A stretch of 64,000 nt of DNA from Bacteroidales bacterium H3 (GTDB lineage Bacteria; Bacteroidota; Bacteroidia; Bacteroidales; Muribaculaceae), in NCBI GenBank assembly GCA_001701135.1, contig DAAN01000009.1, forward strand, positions 1 to 64,000. The letters are read 5' to 3'. Shown piece after piece: positions 9,015 to 17,719 of this stretch (position 1 is its first letter; each line of letters opens with the position of its first letter). Made by a program: the position numbers and the translations under genes. Below the pieces are notes generated by a model. The model was not told the origin of the DNA. It did no database searches and worked only from the letters and a program-made list of their open reading frames with translations.

Positions 9015-11981
9015 ATGGACACATATAACACCCCACCCAACGGCATAGATTACGATCCCGACCTCCTATATGGGGGCGAAGCCATGCTCCGTCCCCAGCA
9101 GCGGCAGCGTGCAGCTGTGCGCCGTGACTCCCGCGACGACGACATGCAGCCGGCTGCGCAACCCCGCACGCGTCGTCGCCGCGACACCGCCGATTCCTCC
9201 GCAACCCGCGAGGAGATCCAGCGCCGCGACCGACAGCGCCGCCAACGTGAAACAAACGAACGGCTCGAAGAGGCGCGCCGCATAGAAGCGGCTGAAAAAG
9301 CCCGCCGCGACGAACTGATGGCCGAGCGCGAAGCCGAGCGCCAGATACGCCGCTCGGAACGTGCCGCCGACAAGGCGCGCCGTCAGGCCGAGAGAGCCGC
9401 TCAGCGCAAAGAACGCAAACCGTTGAGCGAAACGGCATTTGTCAGATTTTTCATGCACCGGCGCACACATGCGTTTTTCGGCACCGTGCTGATTGCAGTG
9501 GCCGTTTATATTCTCATAGCCGCCATATCTTTTCTACGTGCAGGCACCCCTGACCAAAGTGCGGTGGCCGCACACTCGGTGGATCAACTCGCCTCGGGCG
9601 CCACACCCGTTGAAAACACATCGGGAGTGATAGGCGCAGTGGTTGCGCAATATGTTTTCGCACAAGGTCTTGGATTAGGATCATTTGTGAGCATTATCTA
9701 CCTTGTGATGCTCGGTCTCGGGCTGATGGGCGTTCGAAAAATCAACTTCTGGTCATCAACTTTCAAGGCTCTGCTCGTGGCGATAGTGATTTCAGTCGTT
9801 GGCGGTTTTTTTGCACTCTGGACCGACTCGGAATTTCTTATAGGAGGTGTTCATGGACGGTATGTCAATGAATTCCTCATACGTCATATCCAGTGGGTCG
9901 GTGCCGCGCTTGTGTCGCTTGTGCTTATTTCTGCCGTAATATTCCTGTATCTCAACGATTTTATTGAAATATACCGTCGCTACCGCGACATGAAAAAAGC
10001 CCGCCACGAACGAGCCGAGCAGATACGCATGGAACGCGAGGAGGAACAGGCCCGCGTGGTTGCGGCAATGAAGAATTCATCGCTTGAAGGTGATGCCGAA
10101 GATGAACAAAAACCGGTACATCAGACCGAATCTGTGACACCGGTAGCCTTTGGATTCGACGACAGCATCCCCGAGACCGATGAATACGCCATCACCCCCG
10201 GCGAACAGCCAGCGACACCCGCCGCAGCGCTCACTGCCGAGACACCTGCTGAGATTCCCCCTGCCGAACCCGCCATTGAGGCCCCTGCAACCGAGGCTAA
10301 AACAGCTTCTGTTACAGAATATGTTGAGCCGGCCACAGATATAACAACCGAAGCTCCTGCTGAAAAAGCAACCGTTTCCTCTGCTGAAAAGGCCCCCGTT
10401 GCGCCTGCAGAAGCCGAACTTACTGTCGTAGCCAATAAAATAGAGGCAGTGGAGCATGTCGGCCCCGAAACACTTTTCGATCCGACAGCCGAGCTTTCGC
10501 ATTATACCCGTCCGGGACTTGATCTCCTTAATATATTGCCGCAGAAAGAGAGTATTGTCGACATACGGGAACTTGAGAACAAGAAGACCAGCATCATCGA
10601 GGCGCTGGCTAAGTTCAACATCACCATCGACAAACTTGAAGCAACCGTAGGCCCTACTGTCACCCTCTATGAATTTGTGCCGGGCGACGGCGTGAAAATC
10701 GCATCCATCAAGCAGCGCAATGTCGATTTAGCCCTGAAACTCAAAGCCATAGGCATACGCATCATCGCGCCAATGCCCGGCAAAGGAACGGTCGGCATAG
10801 AAGTGCCTAACCGCGATCCGCAGACAGTGTCGATTCATTCCGTCCTGTCATCAAAGGCATTCCAGGAGTGCGACTATGAGCTGCCGATGGCTATGGGCGC
10901 CACTATTTCCAATAAAATCTACATCGCCGACCTCACCAAGATGCCTCACCTGCTCATAGCCGGTGCCACCGGTCAAGGTAAATCGGTCGGTCTGAACACC
11001 ATTATTGCCTCGCTGATCTACAAGAAGCATCCGGCAGAGCTAAAATTTGTGCTCATTGACCCCAAGATGGTGGAGTTCAGCAACTACGCCTGCCTGGAGA
11101 ACCACTTTTTAGCGCAACTTCCCGACGAGGAGGAAGCGGTGGTAACAAATCCCGAAAACGCATTACGCACCCTCAATTCGCTCTGCGTTGAGATGGATCA
11201 GCGCTACGACCTGCTCAAAAGCGCCGGCGAAGTAAAAGTGACCAACTACAACAAACTCTTCATCAACAAGAAACTCAATCCCGAGAAAGGTCACCGCTAT
11301 CTCCCCTACATCGTGGTGATTATCGACGAGTTCGCCGACCTTATCATGACCCAGGGCAAAGCCATCGAGACCCCCATCGCACGTATCGCCCAGAAAGCAC
11401 GTGCCGTAGGCATCCACATGATCATCGCCACACAGCGTCCGTCTACCAATGTAATCACCGGTCTTATAAAGGCCAACTTCCCGGGCCGCATCGCCTTCCG
11501 TGTCACTCAGATGGTCGACTCGCGCACCATTCTTGACTGCAACGGCGCCAACGAACTGATAGGCCGCGGTGACATGATATTCTCGCGCGACGGCATCATG
11601 GATCGTGTGCAGTGTGCGTTCATCGACACTCCCGAAGTGAAGCGGATGTGTGCTTTCATATCCAATCAGCCCGGTTTCGAGCATCCCTATTTTCTCCCGA
11701 TTCCTGACCAGACCGACAACGACGCATCGCAGGGTGCACGTTCGGGCAGCCTGACCGACCGCGATCCGCTGTTCAACGAGGCGGCGGAAATTGTGGTGTC
11801 GACAGGCAAGGCATCCACCTCGTGGATTCAGCGTCGACTGAGTGTAGGCTACGTGCGCGCAGGCAAGATCATGGATCAGCTCGAATGTGCCGGCATCGTT
11901 GGACCCGGCAAGGGAAGCGCCCCTCGCGACATTTTGGTTGATTCGCTGCAACTCGGCTCGATTATCAATGAGCGCGACTGA
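9015..11981 (+). CDS. ftsK: DNA translocase FtsK/SpoIIIE
   Basis: Septal DNA pump that clears chromosomes during division. The 988-residue protein opens with an unusual Arg/Glu-rich, probably helical cytoplasmic region (residues ~20-140), then four membrane segments (~150-315), an Ala/Glu/Pro-rich low-complexity linker (~340-480) and the hexameric motor: Walker A GATGQGKSVG near 650, Walker B VVIIDEFADLIM near 766, TQRPS near 800. The last ~70 residues form the winged-helix gamma domain (NEAAEIVVSTGKASTSWIQR) that reads oriented DNA motifs and contacts the recombinase. It has its own promoter; lolA follows after 40 bases. Confidence 0.96.
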   Translation: MDTYNTPPNGIDYDPDLLYGGEAMLRPQQRQRAAVRRDSRDDDMQPAAQPRTRRRRDTADSSATREEIQRRDRQRRQRETNERLEEARRIEAAEKARRDELMAEREAERQIRRSERAADKARRQAERAAQRKERKPLSETAFVRFFMHRRTHAFFGTVLIAVAVYILIAAISFLRAGTPDQSAVAAHSVDQLASGATPVENTSGVIGAVVAQYVFAQGLGLGSFVSIIYLVMLGLGLMGVRKINFWSSTFKALLVAIVISVVGGFFALWTDSEFLIGGVHGRYVNEFLIRHIQWVGAALVSLVLISAVIFLYLNDFIEIYRRYRDMKKARHERAEQIRMEREEEQARVVAAMKNSSLEGDAEDEQKPVHQTESVTPVAFGFDDSIPETDEYAITPGEQPATPAAALTAETPAEIPPAEPAIEAPATEAKTASVTEYVEPATDITTEAPAEKATVSSAEKAPVAPAEAELTVVANKIEAVEHVGPETLFDPTAELSHYTRPGLDLLNILPQKESIVDIRELENKKTSIIEALAKFNITIDKLEATVGPTVTLYEFVPGDGVKIASIKQRNVDLALKLKAIGIRIIAPMPGKGTVGIEVPNRDPQTVSIHSVLSSKAFQECDYELPMAMGATISNKIYIADLTKMPHLLIAGATGQGKSVGLNTIIASLIYKKHPAELKFVLIDPKMVEFSNYACLENHFLAQLPDEEEAVVTNPENALRTLNSLCVEMDQRYDLLKSAGEVKVTNYNKLFINKKLNPEKGHRYLPYIVVIIDEFADLIMTQGKAIETPIARIAQKARAVGIHMIIATQRPSTNVITGLIKANFPGRIAFRVTQMVDSRTILDCNGANELIGRGDMIFSRDGIMDRVQCAFIDTPEVKRMCAFISNQPGFEHPYFLPIPDQTDNDASQGARSGSLTDRDPLFNEAAEIVVSTGKASTSWIQRRLSVGYVRAGKIMDQLECAGIVGPGKGSAPRDILVDSLQLGSIINERD

Positions 11982-12021
11982 GAGGCTGCAAACAATCGGG
12001 GTTCTGAAGTCGTTTTAAACG

Positions 12022-12678
12022 ATGTATAAGACAGATAATAATATGTGTAAATCATTATATTCAATAATTACGGTTCTTGCGATATGGCTGACGGCACTTA
12101 CGGCGGCGTCACCCTGTGCCTGTGCCGACAATGCCGGCGATGCTGTCGTAAAACGCATGGTTTCGGCTCTGAAAAGCCATAAATGCATCGAAGCCGTGTT
12201 CACTATCCGCCAAAACAACACTTCGTCAACCGGGTCGGTCACCATGGCCGGGAAGAATTTTCATCTGTCCACACCTCAAATGAAAGTATGGTTTGACGGA
12301 CGCACCCAGTGGGCCTATGCACCGTCGGCAGGCGAAGTGAACATCACCGAGCCAACTGCCGATGAACTCGCGCAGATCAATCCGCTCGTAATCATTTCGT
12401 CTCTCTCCGGGAGCTTCAAGACCCAGAGCATGAAAGCGGCTGCAGGCACCGAGAAGGTGAAACTCACGCCACGCGGCAAAACCGATATAGCAGAAGTGGT
12501 GATTACCATCAAAAAAGCAACCAATCTCCCCTCTGCGCTGACCGTAAAAGACCGCAACGGCCATATCACCGGCATCAATATCTCCAGTATCAAGCCACAG
12601 GCCAAAGTGCCACCTGCTACCGCTTTCAGATTCCCGTCGAAACAATACCCCAAAGTCGAGGTTGTCGATCTTCGATGA
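12022..12678 (+). CDS. lolA: LolA-like outer-membrane lipoprotein carrier
   Basis: A 218-residue exported protein whose periplasmic part fits the LolA fold, which ferries lipoproteins from LolCDE to the outer membrane. A hydrophobic signal region (SIITVLAIWLTALTAA) ends near CACADNAG; the mature part has the alternating beta-strand patterns LSTPQMKVWFDGRTQWAY and ALTVKDRNGHITGINIS. A second in-frame ATG at 12043 would give a cleaner signal peptide and may be the true start. It follows ftsK by 40 bases and is probably co-transcribed; no LolB homologue is nearby, as expected for this phylum. Confidence 0.85.
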   Translation: MYKTDNNMCKSLYSIITVLAIWLTALTAASPCACADNAGDAVVKRMVSALKSHKCIEAVFTIRQNNTSSTGSVTMAGKNFHLSTPQMKVWFDGRTQWAYAPSAGEVNITEPTADELAQINPLVIISSLSGSFKTQSMKAAAGTEKVKLTPRGKTDIAEVVITIKKATNLPSALTVKDRNGHITGINISSIKPQAKVPPATAFRFPSKQYPKVEVVDLR

Positions 12679-12751
12679 TATTTTTGATCTTTGATCAAAT
12701 GAATTCAAAAATAAAACAATCTGACGAAACCATCCAAACCAAGCATACACA

Positions 12752-13696
12752 ATGAATGAAATAACCACACGATGCGCCATAATCGGCGGAGGCCCCGCCG
12801 GTTACACGGCAGCCATATACGCGTCACGCGCCAATCTCTCACCGGTTCTGATCGAGGGCATGCAGCCTGGCGGTCAGCTTATCACCACCACACTTGTAGA
12901 GAATTACCCCGGCTATGCCGAAGGCATTCAGGGTGGCGATCTTGTTGCAGCCATGAGATCACAGGCTGAAAATCTCGGCACCAAACTGATCTCGGGGACT
13001 GTAACCTCGGTCGACTTCTCGCATCGTCCTTTCACTCTCACTTTGGGCCCCGACAACGAAATCAAAGCCGATGCAGTGATTATCGCCACCGGCGCCTCCG
13101 CCCGCTACCTCGGATTGCCCGATGAACAGAAATATATGGGCATGGGCGTGTCGGCTTGCGCCACATGCGACGGTTTCTTCTACCGCAAAAAACGCGTGGC
13201 CGTGGTCGGCGGCGGTGACACTGCCTGCGAGGAGGCCATCTACCTCTCAGGCATTGCATCTAAAGTATATATGATTGTCCGCAAGGATTATCTTCGCGCA
13301 TCGCAGGCAATGCAGCAGCGTCTGCGTGAACGCGCCAACATAGAGATCCTTTTCAACACCAATACCGCAGGACTTTTCGGCAACGATGTGCTTGAAGGCG
13401 CCCACCTTGTGGAGCACAAAGGCACAGACCGCGAACGCCACTTCGACATTGACATCGACGGTTTCTTCCTCGCAATTGGCCACACACCCAACACAACCAT
13501 TTTCCGCGACAAACTGGAGCTGAATCCTGAAGGCTTTATCATCGTGGAGTCACCCACAACACGCACCTCGGTCGACGGCGTTTTCGCTGCCGGCGACGTG
13601 TCGGATCCCATATACATGCAGGCCATAAACGCTGCTGCCTCGGGATGTCGCGCCGCACTCGACGCCGACAATTATCTGGCATCGCTTCCCGGCTGA
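12752..13696 (+). CDS. trxB: thioredoxin-disulfide reductase
   Basis: FAD-dependent enzyme that reduces thioredoxin with NADPH. The 314-residue protein has the FAD-binding GGGPAGYTAAIYASRA at residues 12-27, the redox-active CATC (Cys136 and Cys139) in SACATCDGFF, the NADPH motif VVGGGDTACEEAIYL near 152, and the C-terminal FAD-contact VFAAGDVSDP. Length and order are those of the low-molecular-weight type. The ATG is 73 bases after lolA. A strong hairpin follows it. Confidence 0.97.
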   Translation: MNEITTRCAIIGGGPAGYTAAIYASRANLSPVLIEGMQPGGQLITTTLVENYPGYAEGIQGGDLVAAMRSQAENLGTKLISGTVTSVDFSHRPFTLTLGPDNEIKADAVIIATGASARYLGLPDEQKYMGMGVSACATCDGFFYRKKRVAVVGGGDTACEEAIYLSGIASKVYMIVRKDYLRASQAMQQRLRERANIEILFNTNTAGLFGNDVLEGAHLVEHKGTDRERHFDIDIDGFFLAIGHTPNTTIFRDKLELNPEGFIIVESPTTRTSVDGVFAAGDVSDPIYMQAINAAASGCRAALDADNYLASLPG

Positions 13697-13736
13697 TTCC
13701 GTCACCGCCGAGCCGACTCCCCATATGACATTTCGT

Positions 13737-13766
13737 AAAAATGGCAACAAATTCTGTTGCCATTTT
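13737..13766 (+). terminator. trxB terminator
   Basis: Stem AAAATGGCAACA / TGTTGCCATTTT with a short AATTC loop, followed by GTCTTAA; a strong hairpin 40 bases after the trxB stop. Confidence 0.75.
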
Positions 13767-13921
13767 GTCTTAATATTGGAATTGTTGCCAAATTTTCTGC
13801 ATTTTTACCAAAATGAACGTCTTGAAATTTGTTTTTTGTATAAAAATTTGGTAATTTCGCCAACAGGACCGACAGTCACAGACTACCGCCGACCAATAAG
13901 TAATATTACTAAGTCAAAATT

Positions 13922-14536
13922 ATGGATATGGAAATGCCCGATCTGGACTCCTCGCTCTTCAAGATCAACCTGCCCACAGGCACTCCCGCAGTAGGTTCGA
14001 TTCTTGTCGCCGAACCTTTTCTGCGAGAGGAATATTTCAACCATGGCGTCATCTCGCTCGTTGAATACGAACCGGGCAAATCAGCCATGGGGCTTGTCCT
14101 GAACAAACCCACCGGCTACACTCTCGGCGAGGCTATCGAAGGCATCGACGACGATGTTGATCTTCCAATTTACTGCGGAGGGCCGCTGTCGTGCGACCGC
14201 CTTTTTTATCTTCACACTCTGGGAAACACCTTCCCGGGGGCGCGGCAGATTGCCGACGATCTTTTCATCGGCGGTGATTTCGAAGATGTCAGGAAATACG
14301 TGAACATGGGTCTTGACACCGACGGCAAAATGCGGTTTTTCGTGGGATACAGCGGCTGGGGTGCCGGTCAGCTCGAATCTGAAATCGAGCAGCATGTGTG
14401 GGCTGTGGCTCCCAAACCGGCCAACAAACAGATTTTCACCGAAGACGGAGACTCATTCTGGCATCGCATTGTGCGGCTGCTCGGCAAACCCTACCGCAAT
14501 TGGCTTTATCATCCCGTAAATCCCCAATACAACTGA
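13922..14536 (+). CDS. YqgE/AlgH family protein
   Basis: A 204-residue cytoplasmic protein of the YqgE/AlgH family, whose biochemical role is unsettled. Hallmarks are the N-terminal GSILVAEPFLREEYF, then ISLVEYEPGKSAMGLVLNKP (residues ~45-62), PIYCGGPLSCDRLFYLH and FVGYSGWGAGQLESEI. Length is normal. A second ATG two codons in is an equally good start. The preceding 225 bases hold the trxB terminator and an AT-rich region with a TAATTTCG variant of the -7 box near 13850. A hairpin terminator follows. Confidence 0.92.
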   Translation: MDMEMPDLDSSLFKINLPTGTPAVGSILVAEPFLREEYFNHGVISLVEYEPGKSAMGLVLNKPTGYTLGEAIEGIDDDVDLPIYCGGPLSCDRLFYLHTLGNTFPGARQIADDLFIGGDFEDVRKYVNMGLDTDGKMRFFVGYSGWGAGQLESEIEQHVWAVAPKPANKQIFTEDGDSFWHRIVRLLGKPYRNWLYHPVNPQYN

Positions 14537-14541
14537 TTTTC

Positions 14542-14566
14542 AACGCCGCCCACAAGGTGGCGTTTT
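14542..14566 (+). terminator. yqgE terminator
   Basis: Stem AACGCCGCC / GGTGGCGTT around CACAA, followed by TTT; it lies 6 bases after the stop. Confidence 0.75.
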
Positions 14567-14638
14567 CAGTATTAAGGAACGGCTCTAAACAAGATCAATA
14601 CAGCTGGCGTTTATTTTGAGAAACAGTCGGCTTTATTA

Positions 14639-14669
14639 TTGTGGAATAGCTGAAAGTTACTTAACTTTG
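14639..14669 (+). promoter_or_regulatory. promoter of the DUF4301/umuC operon
   Basis: TTG (14639-14641), 20-base spacer, TAACTTTG (14662-14669); transcription should begin near 14675, about 39 bases before the ATG. Confidence 0.75.
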
Positions 14670-14713
14670 CATTAGAAAACATACAAACCCGATTATAACT
14701 AACCTTAGATGTC

Positions 14714-16237
14714 ATGCTGACCACTGAAGATAATGCCTTGCTTGAAAAACGAGGCATCGACCCTGAAACTGTTATCCGGCAGGTGGAACGTTTCCGCACC
14801 GGTTTCCCCTATCTCCGCATATTCGACTCCGCCCGCCCCGGCGAAGGTATCACGATATTGACGCCCGAACAGCAGACCCAAGCTGTTGCCGCCTGGGACG
14901 CTTACCTTGCATCGGGGGGTGAGGTCACAAAATTTGTACCAGCCTCCGGAGCAGCTTCCCGAATGTTCAAAGCTCTGTTTGCATTTGTCGACGGCAAGGA
15001 TGAGAAGGCTCAGGAAGGGAGCGAAGTCGACCTTCTGCTACGCGACATCCACCACGTAGCTTTCTTCGACGAACTGGATGCCGTGCTTCGCCGTAATCTC
15101 GGCAAAGGTGTCGACGAGCTCCTTGCCGAAGGAGGGCAGAAAGATGTGATCCGGGGAATTATCGGCCCGGAAGGGCTCAACTACGGCAACTTGCCGAAAG
15201 CACTCCTCACATTCCACCACAGCGCCGATGGCACACGCACCCCATTGGAAGAGCAGTTGATGGAGGGGGCACAGTCGGCACGGATGGCCGACGGAAGCGT
15301 GAAAATGCACCTGACCGCCTCGCCCGACCACCACGAGGCAATCTTAAACAAGCTCTCGGCAACAGTGCCCTCTATCGAGGAGAAAATGGGTGTGAAAATC
15401 AATGTCACCATGTCGGAACAGCACCCTTCCACCGACACTGTGGCTGTGAATGAAGATAACACGCTCTTCCGCGAGAACGGACAGGTCGTTTTCCGTCCCG
15501 GCGGTCACGGCGCTCTGATCCGCAATCTCAATGATCTCGACGCCACCGTGGTATTCATCAAGAATATCGACAACGTGGTGCCTGACTCGCGTCGCCGGCC
15601 GACTCTCTTATATAAAAAAGTCATCGCCGGGTATCTGATTGAACTTCATCGTAAAGTCACCGACTACATACGGCTGATCGATTCGCGCACTTATACCGAC
15701 GGAATGCTTCGTGAGATCTGCGACTTCCTCCGCACCCGTTTCAGTTTCGACGCTCCCGAGCTTTCGAAGCTCCACGGCGAGGACCTCGCCACATATCTGC
15801 GTGCGAAACTCGACCGCCCGATGCGCGTATGCGGCATGGTGCGTAACGAAGGCGAACCCGGAGGAGGGCCCTATATCGCATATAACACCGACGGCTCGCG
15901 TTCGCTTCAGATTCTCGAAAGCACCCAGATCGACATGTCGGATCCCGGCAACCGCAGCATGATGGAACGTGCCACACACTTCAATCCCGTGGATCTTGTT
16001 TGCTACATTCGCGATGCCGAAGGTAAGAAATACGATCTTCTCCGGCGAGTAGATCCCGAGACCGGGTTCATCTCATCGAAATCGCTTCACGGACGCACAC
16101 TCAAAGCTCTTGAACTTCCCGGATTATGGAACGGCGCCATGAGCGACTGGCTCACGGCGTTTGTTGAGGTGCCGGTGGAAACGTTCAACCCCGTTAAGAC
16201 TGTCAACGACCTCCTGCGTCCGCAGCATCAGTTCTGA
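14714..16237 (+). CDS. DUF4301 family protein
   Basis: A 507-residue protein of the Bacteroidota family DUF4301. It has no signal peptide or membrane segment and looks cytoplasmic. Conserved-looking stretches are TKFVPASGAASRMFKAL (near residue 75), FRPGGHGALIRNLNDLDA (near 265), VVFIKNIDNVVPD and RNEGEPGGGPYIAYN. The PASGAASRMF and PGGHGALIRNLN patterns recall nucleotide-sugar pyrophosphorylases (the Gly-rich loop and substrate loop), so a nucleotidyltransferase-like fold is possible, but this is inference; no reaction is known to me. The following polymerase gene starts 14 bases after its stop, so the two are in one operon. Confidence 0.8.
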   Translation: MLTTEDNALLEKRGIDPETVIRQVERFRTGFPYLRIFDSARPGEGITILTPEQQTQAVAAWDAYLASGGEVTKFVPASGAASRMFKALFAFVDGKDEKAQEGSEVDLLLRDIHHVAFFDELDAVLRRNLGKGVDELLAEGGQKDVIRGIIGPEGLNYGNLPKALLTFHHSADGTRTPLEEQLMEGAQSARMADGSVKMHLTASPDHHEAILNKLSATVPSIEEKMGVKINVTMSEQHPSTDTVAVNEDNTLFRENGQVVFRPGGHGALIRNLNDLDATVVFIKNIDNVVPDSRRRPTLLYKKVIAGYLIELHRKVTDYIRLIDSRTYTDGMLREICDFLRTRFSFDAPELSKLHGEDLATYLRAKLDRPMRVCGMVRNEGEPGGGPYIAYNTDGSRSLQILESTQIDMSDPGNRSMMERATHFNPVDLVCYIRDAEGKKYDLLRRVDPETGFISSKSLHGRTLKALELPGLWNGAMSDWLTAFVEVPVETFNPVKTVNDLLRPQHQF

Positions 16238-16251
16238 TTTCTTTATTGCAC

Positions 16252-17508
16252 ATGATCGGGCTTATCGACTGCAACAACTTCTTTGTCTCCTGCGAGAGGG
16301 TGTTTCGCCCGGAGCTTGCAGGCAAGCCCGTAATTGTCACCACGAGCCAGAACGACGGCTGTGCCGTGGCCATGTCAAACGAAGCCAAAGCCCTTGGAAT
16401 CAAACGCGGTGTGCCGGTGTTTCAGATCCGCGACCTGATCCGCCGGCACAACGTTTTCACAATCAAAGGCAATCATTCGCGCTACGGCGACATTTCCACC
16501 CGCGTGGTTTCTGTTATAGAAGGGGTGGTGCCGGATATTGAAGTCTACTCAATAGACGAAGCATTCATCCATTTTCCGGAAAACGACATCGACACCACCG
16601 AGCAACTCGCCCGTGAAATTGTGCGTCGGGTGCGCCGCTGGGTGGGGATCCCCACAGCACTTGGAATAGCGCCCACGAAAACACTGGCCAAAATCGCCGC
16701 CCGATTTGCCAAGAAATATCCCGGCTATCGGGCTGTGTGTATCATCGATAATGACGAAAAACGACGCAAGGCGCTCCGGCTCACAGAAATAGGAGATGTG
16801 TGGGGGATCGGCCGGCGGCTGGCTGCGCGTCTCAACAAGGCGGGCATCACACGTGCTATTGATTTTGCCGATCTCACGAAAATCGAGGTGGAGCAGTTGC
16901 TTAATGTGGTCGGACAGCGCACATGGCGCGAGTTAAATGGCGAACCATGCATCGAACGCGACGCCATCGATGCAGATCACAAACAGATAGGCACATCGCG
17001 CACGCTTACGCCATCCGTTACCGAACTCTCCCAACTTGAGGAAGCTGTCTCATCATTTGTCACCACCGCATCACGAAAACTTAGAAAACAGAAATCCGCA
17101 GCATGCTCCCTGTCGGTGTTTCTTCACACCAACCCTTTCCGCACCGATCTGCCTCAATACTACAACAGCTCATCGCGCACATTTGAAGAACCCACCGGCG
17201 ACCTCATGACGCTGACGGCGCAGGCGCTCGATGCTCTGCGACAAATCTATCGCAAAGGATTGCTGTATCGCAGAGCCGGGGTTCTGTTCACTGACATAGT
17301 ACCGGTTGAGCACATTCAGCCGAGTCTGTTCCATCCGGCTGATGATCGTGAGCGGCGCCGCAAACTTAACGAACTTGTCGACAGGATGAACGCCGACCCG
17401 CTCCTCTTCAATAAAATCGCCGTGGCCAGCGCTCCACTAAATACCTCCCCGCACCACAACGACTCCTCTCTTTTCGACGACGGCGACGGCTTCATATCTG
17501 TAGAATAA
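16252..17508 (+). CDS. umuC: UmuC-type Y-family DNA polymerase
   Basis: Translesion polymerase of 418 residues. IGLIDCNNFFVSCERVF at the N-terminus holds the first catalytic Asp, and VYSIDEAFIHF near residue 100 holds the second Asp-Glu pair; WGIGRRLAARLNKAGI is the thumb helix-hairpin-helix and the C-terminal third is the little-finger region typical of UmuC. No umuD gene is adjacent, although UmuC usually needs a cleaved UmuD partner. The ATG at 16252 is preferred over a TTG two codons upstream. It follows the DUF4301 gene by 14 bases. No SOS operator was recognised. Confidence 0.9.
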   Translation: MIGLIDCNNFFVSCERVFRPELAGKPVIVTTSQNDGCAVAMSNEAKALGIKRGVPVFQIRDLIRRHNVFTIKGNHSRYGDISTRVVSVIEGVVPDIEVYSIDEAFIHFPENDIDTTEQLAREIVRRVRRWVGIPTALGIAPTKTLAKIAARFAKKYPGYRAVCIIDNDEKRRKALRLTEIGDVWGIGRRLAARLNKAGITRAIDFADLTKIEVEQLLNVVGQRTWRELNGEPCIERDAIDADHKQIGTSRTLTPSVTELSQLEEAVSSFVTTASRKLRKQKSAACSLSVFLHTNPFRTDLPQYYNSSSRTFEEPTGDLMTLTAQALDALRQIYRKGLLYRRAGVLFTDIVPVEHIQPSLFHPADDRERRRKLNELVDRMNADPLLFNKIAVASAPLNTSPHHNDSSLFDDGDGFISVE

Positions 17509-17611
17509 GTAATCATCTAATCTTGATCAACAGGGTCATATTTCATTGGTCTATATTTCCTAAAATTGGTATTTATATCAATATTTCCGAGGAAAATTAA
17601 GTTTTTTATGT

Positions 17612-17619
17612 TAATTTTG
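17612..17619 (+). promoter_or_regulatory. -7 box of the rprX promoter
   Basis: TAATTTTG matches TAnnTTTG; transcription would start near 17626, giving a leader of about 94 bases. The rest of the 211-base gap after umuC is AT-rich with nothing else recognisable. Confidence 0.5.
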
Positions 17620-17719
17620 GCTCGATATGTTAAAACAGAGCCAACCTCCCTGTCATCATCAACAATGCAGCATGCATGAGTGTTGAAAATATAGGGATGT
17701 CTGTAATATCTATCTCATA

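Noticed and set aside
9013..9470. Open frames on the minus strand opposite the ftsK N-terminus
   Set aside because: Arg/Ser-rich shadow peptides caused by the GC-rich Arg/Glu coding of ftsK; no promoter or family match.
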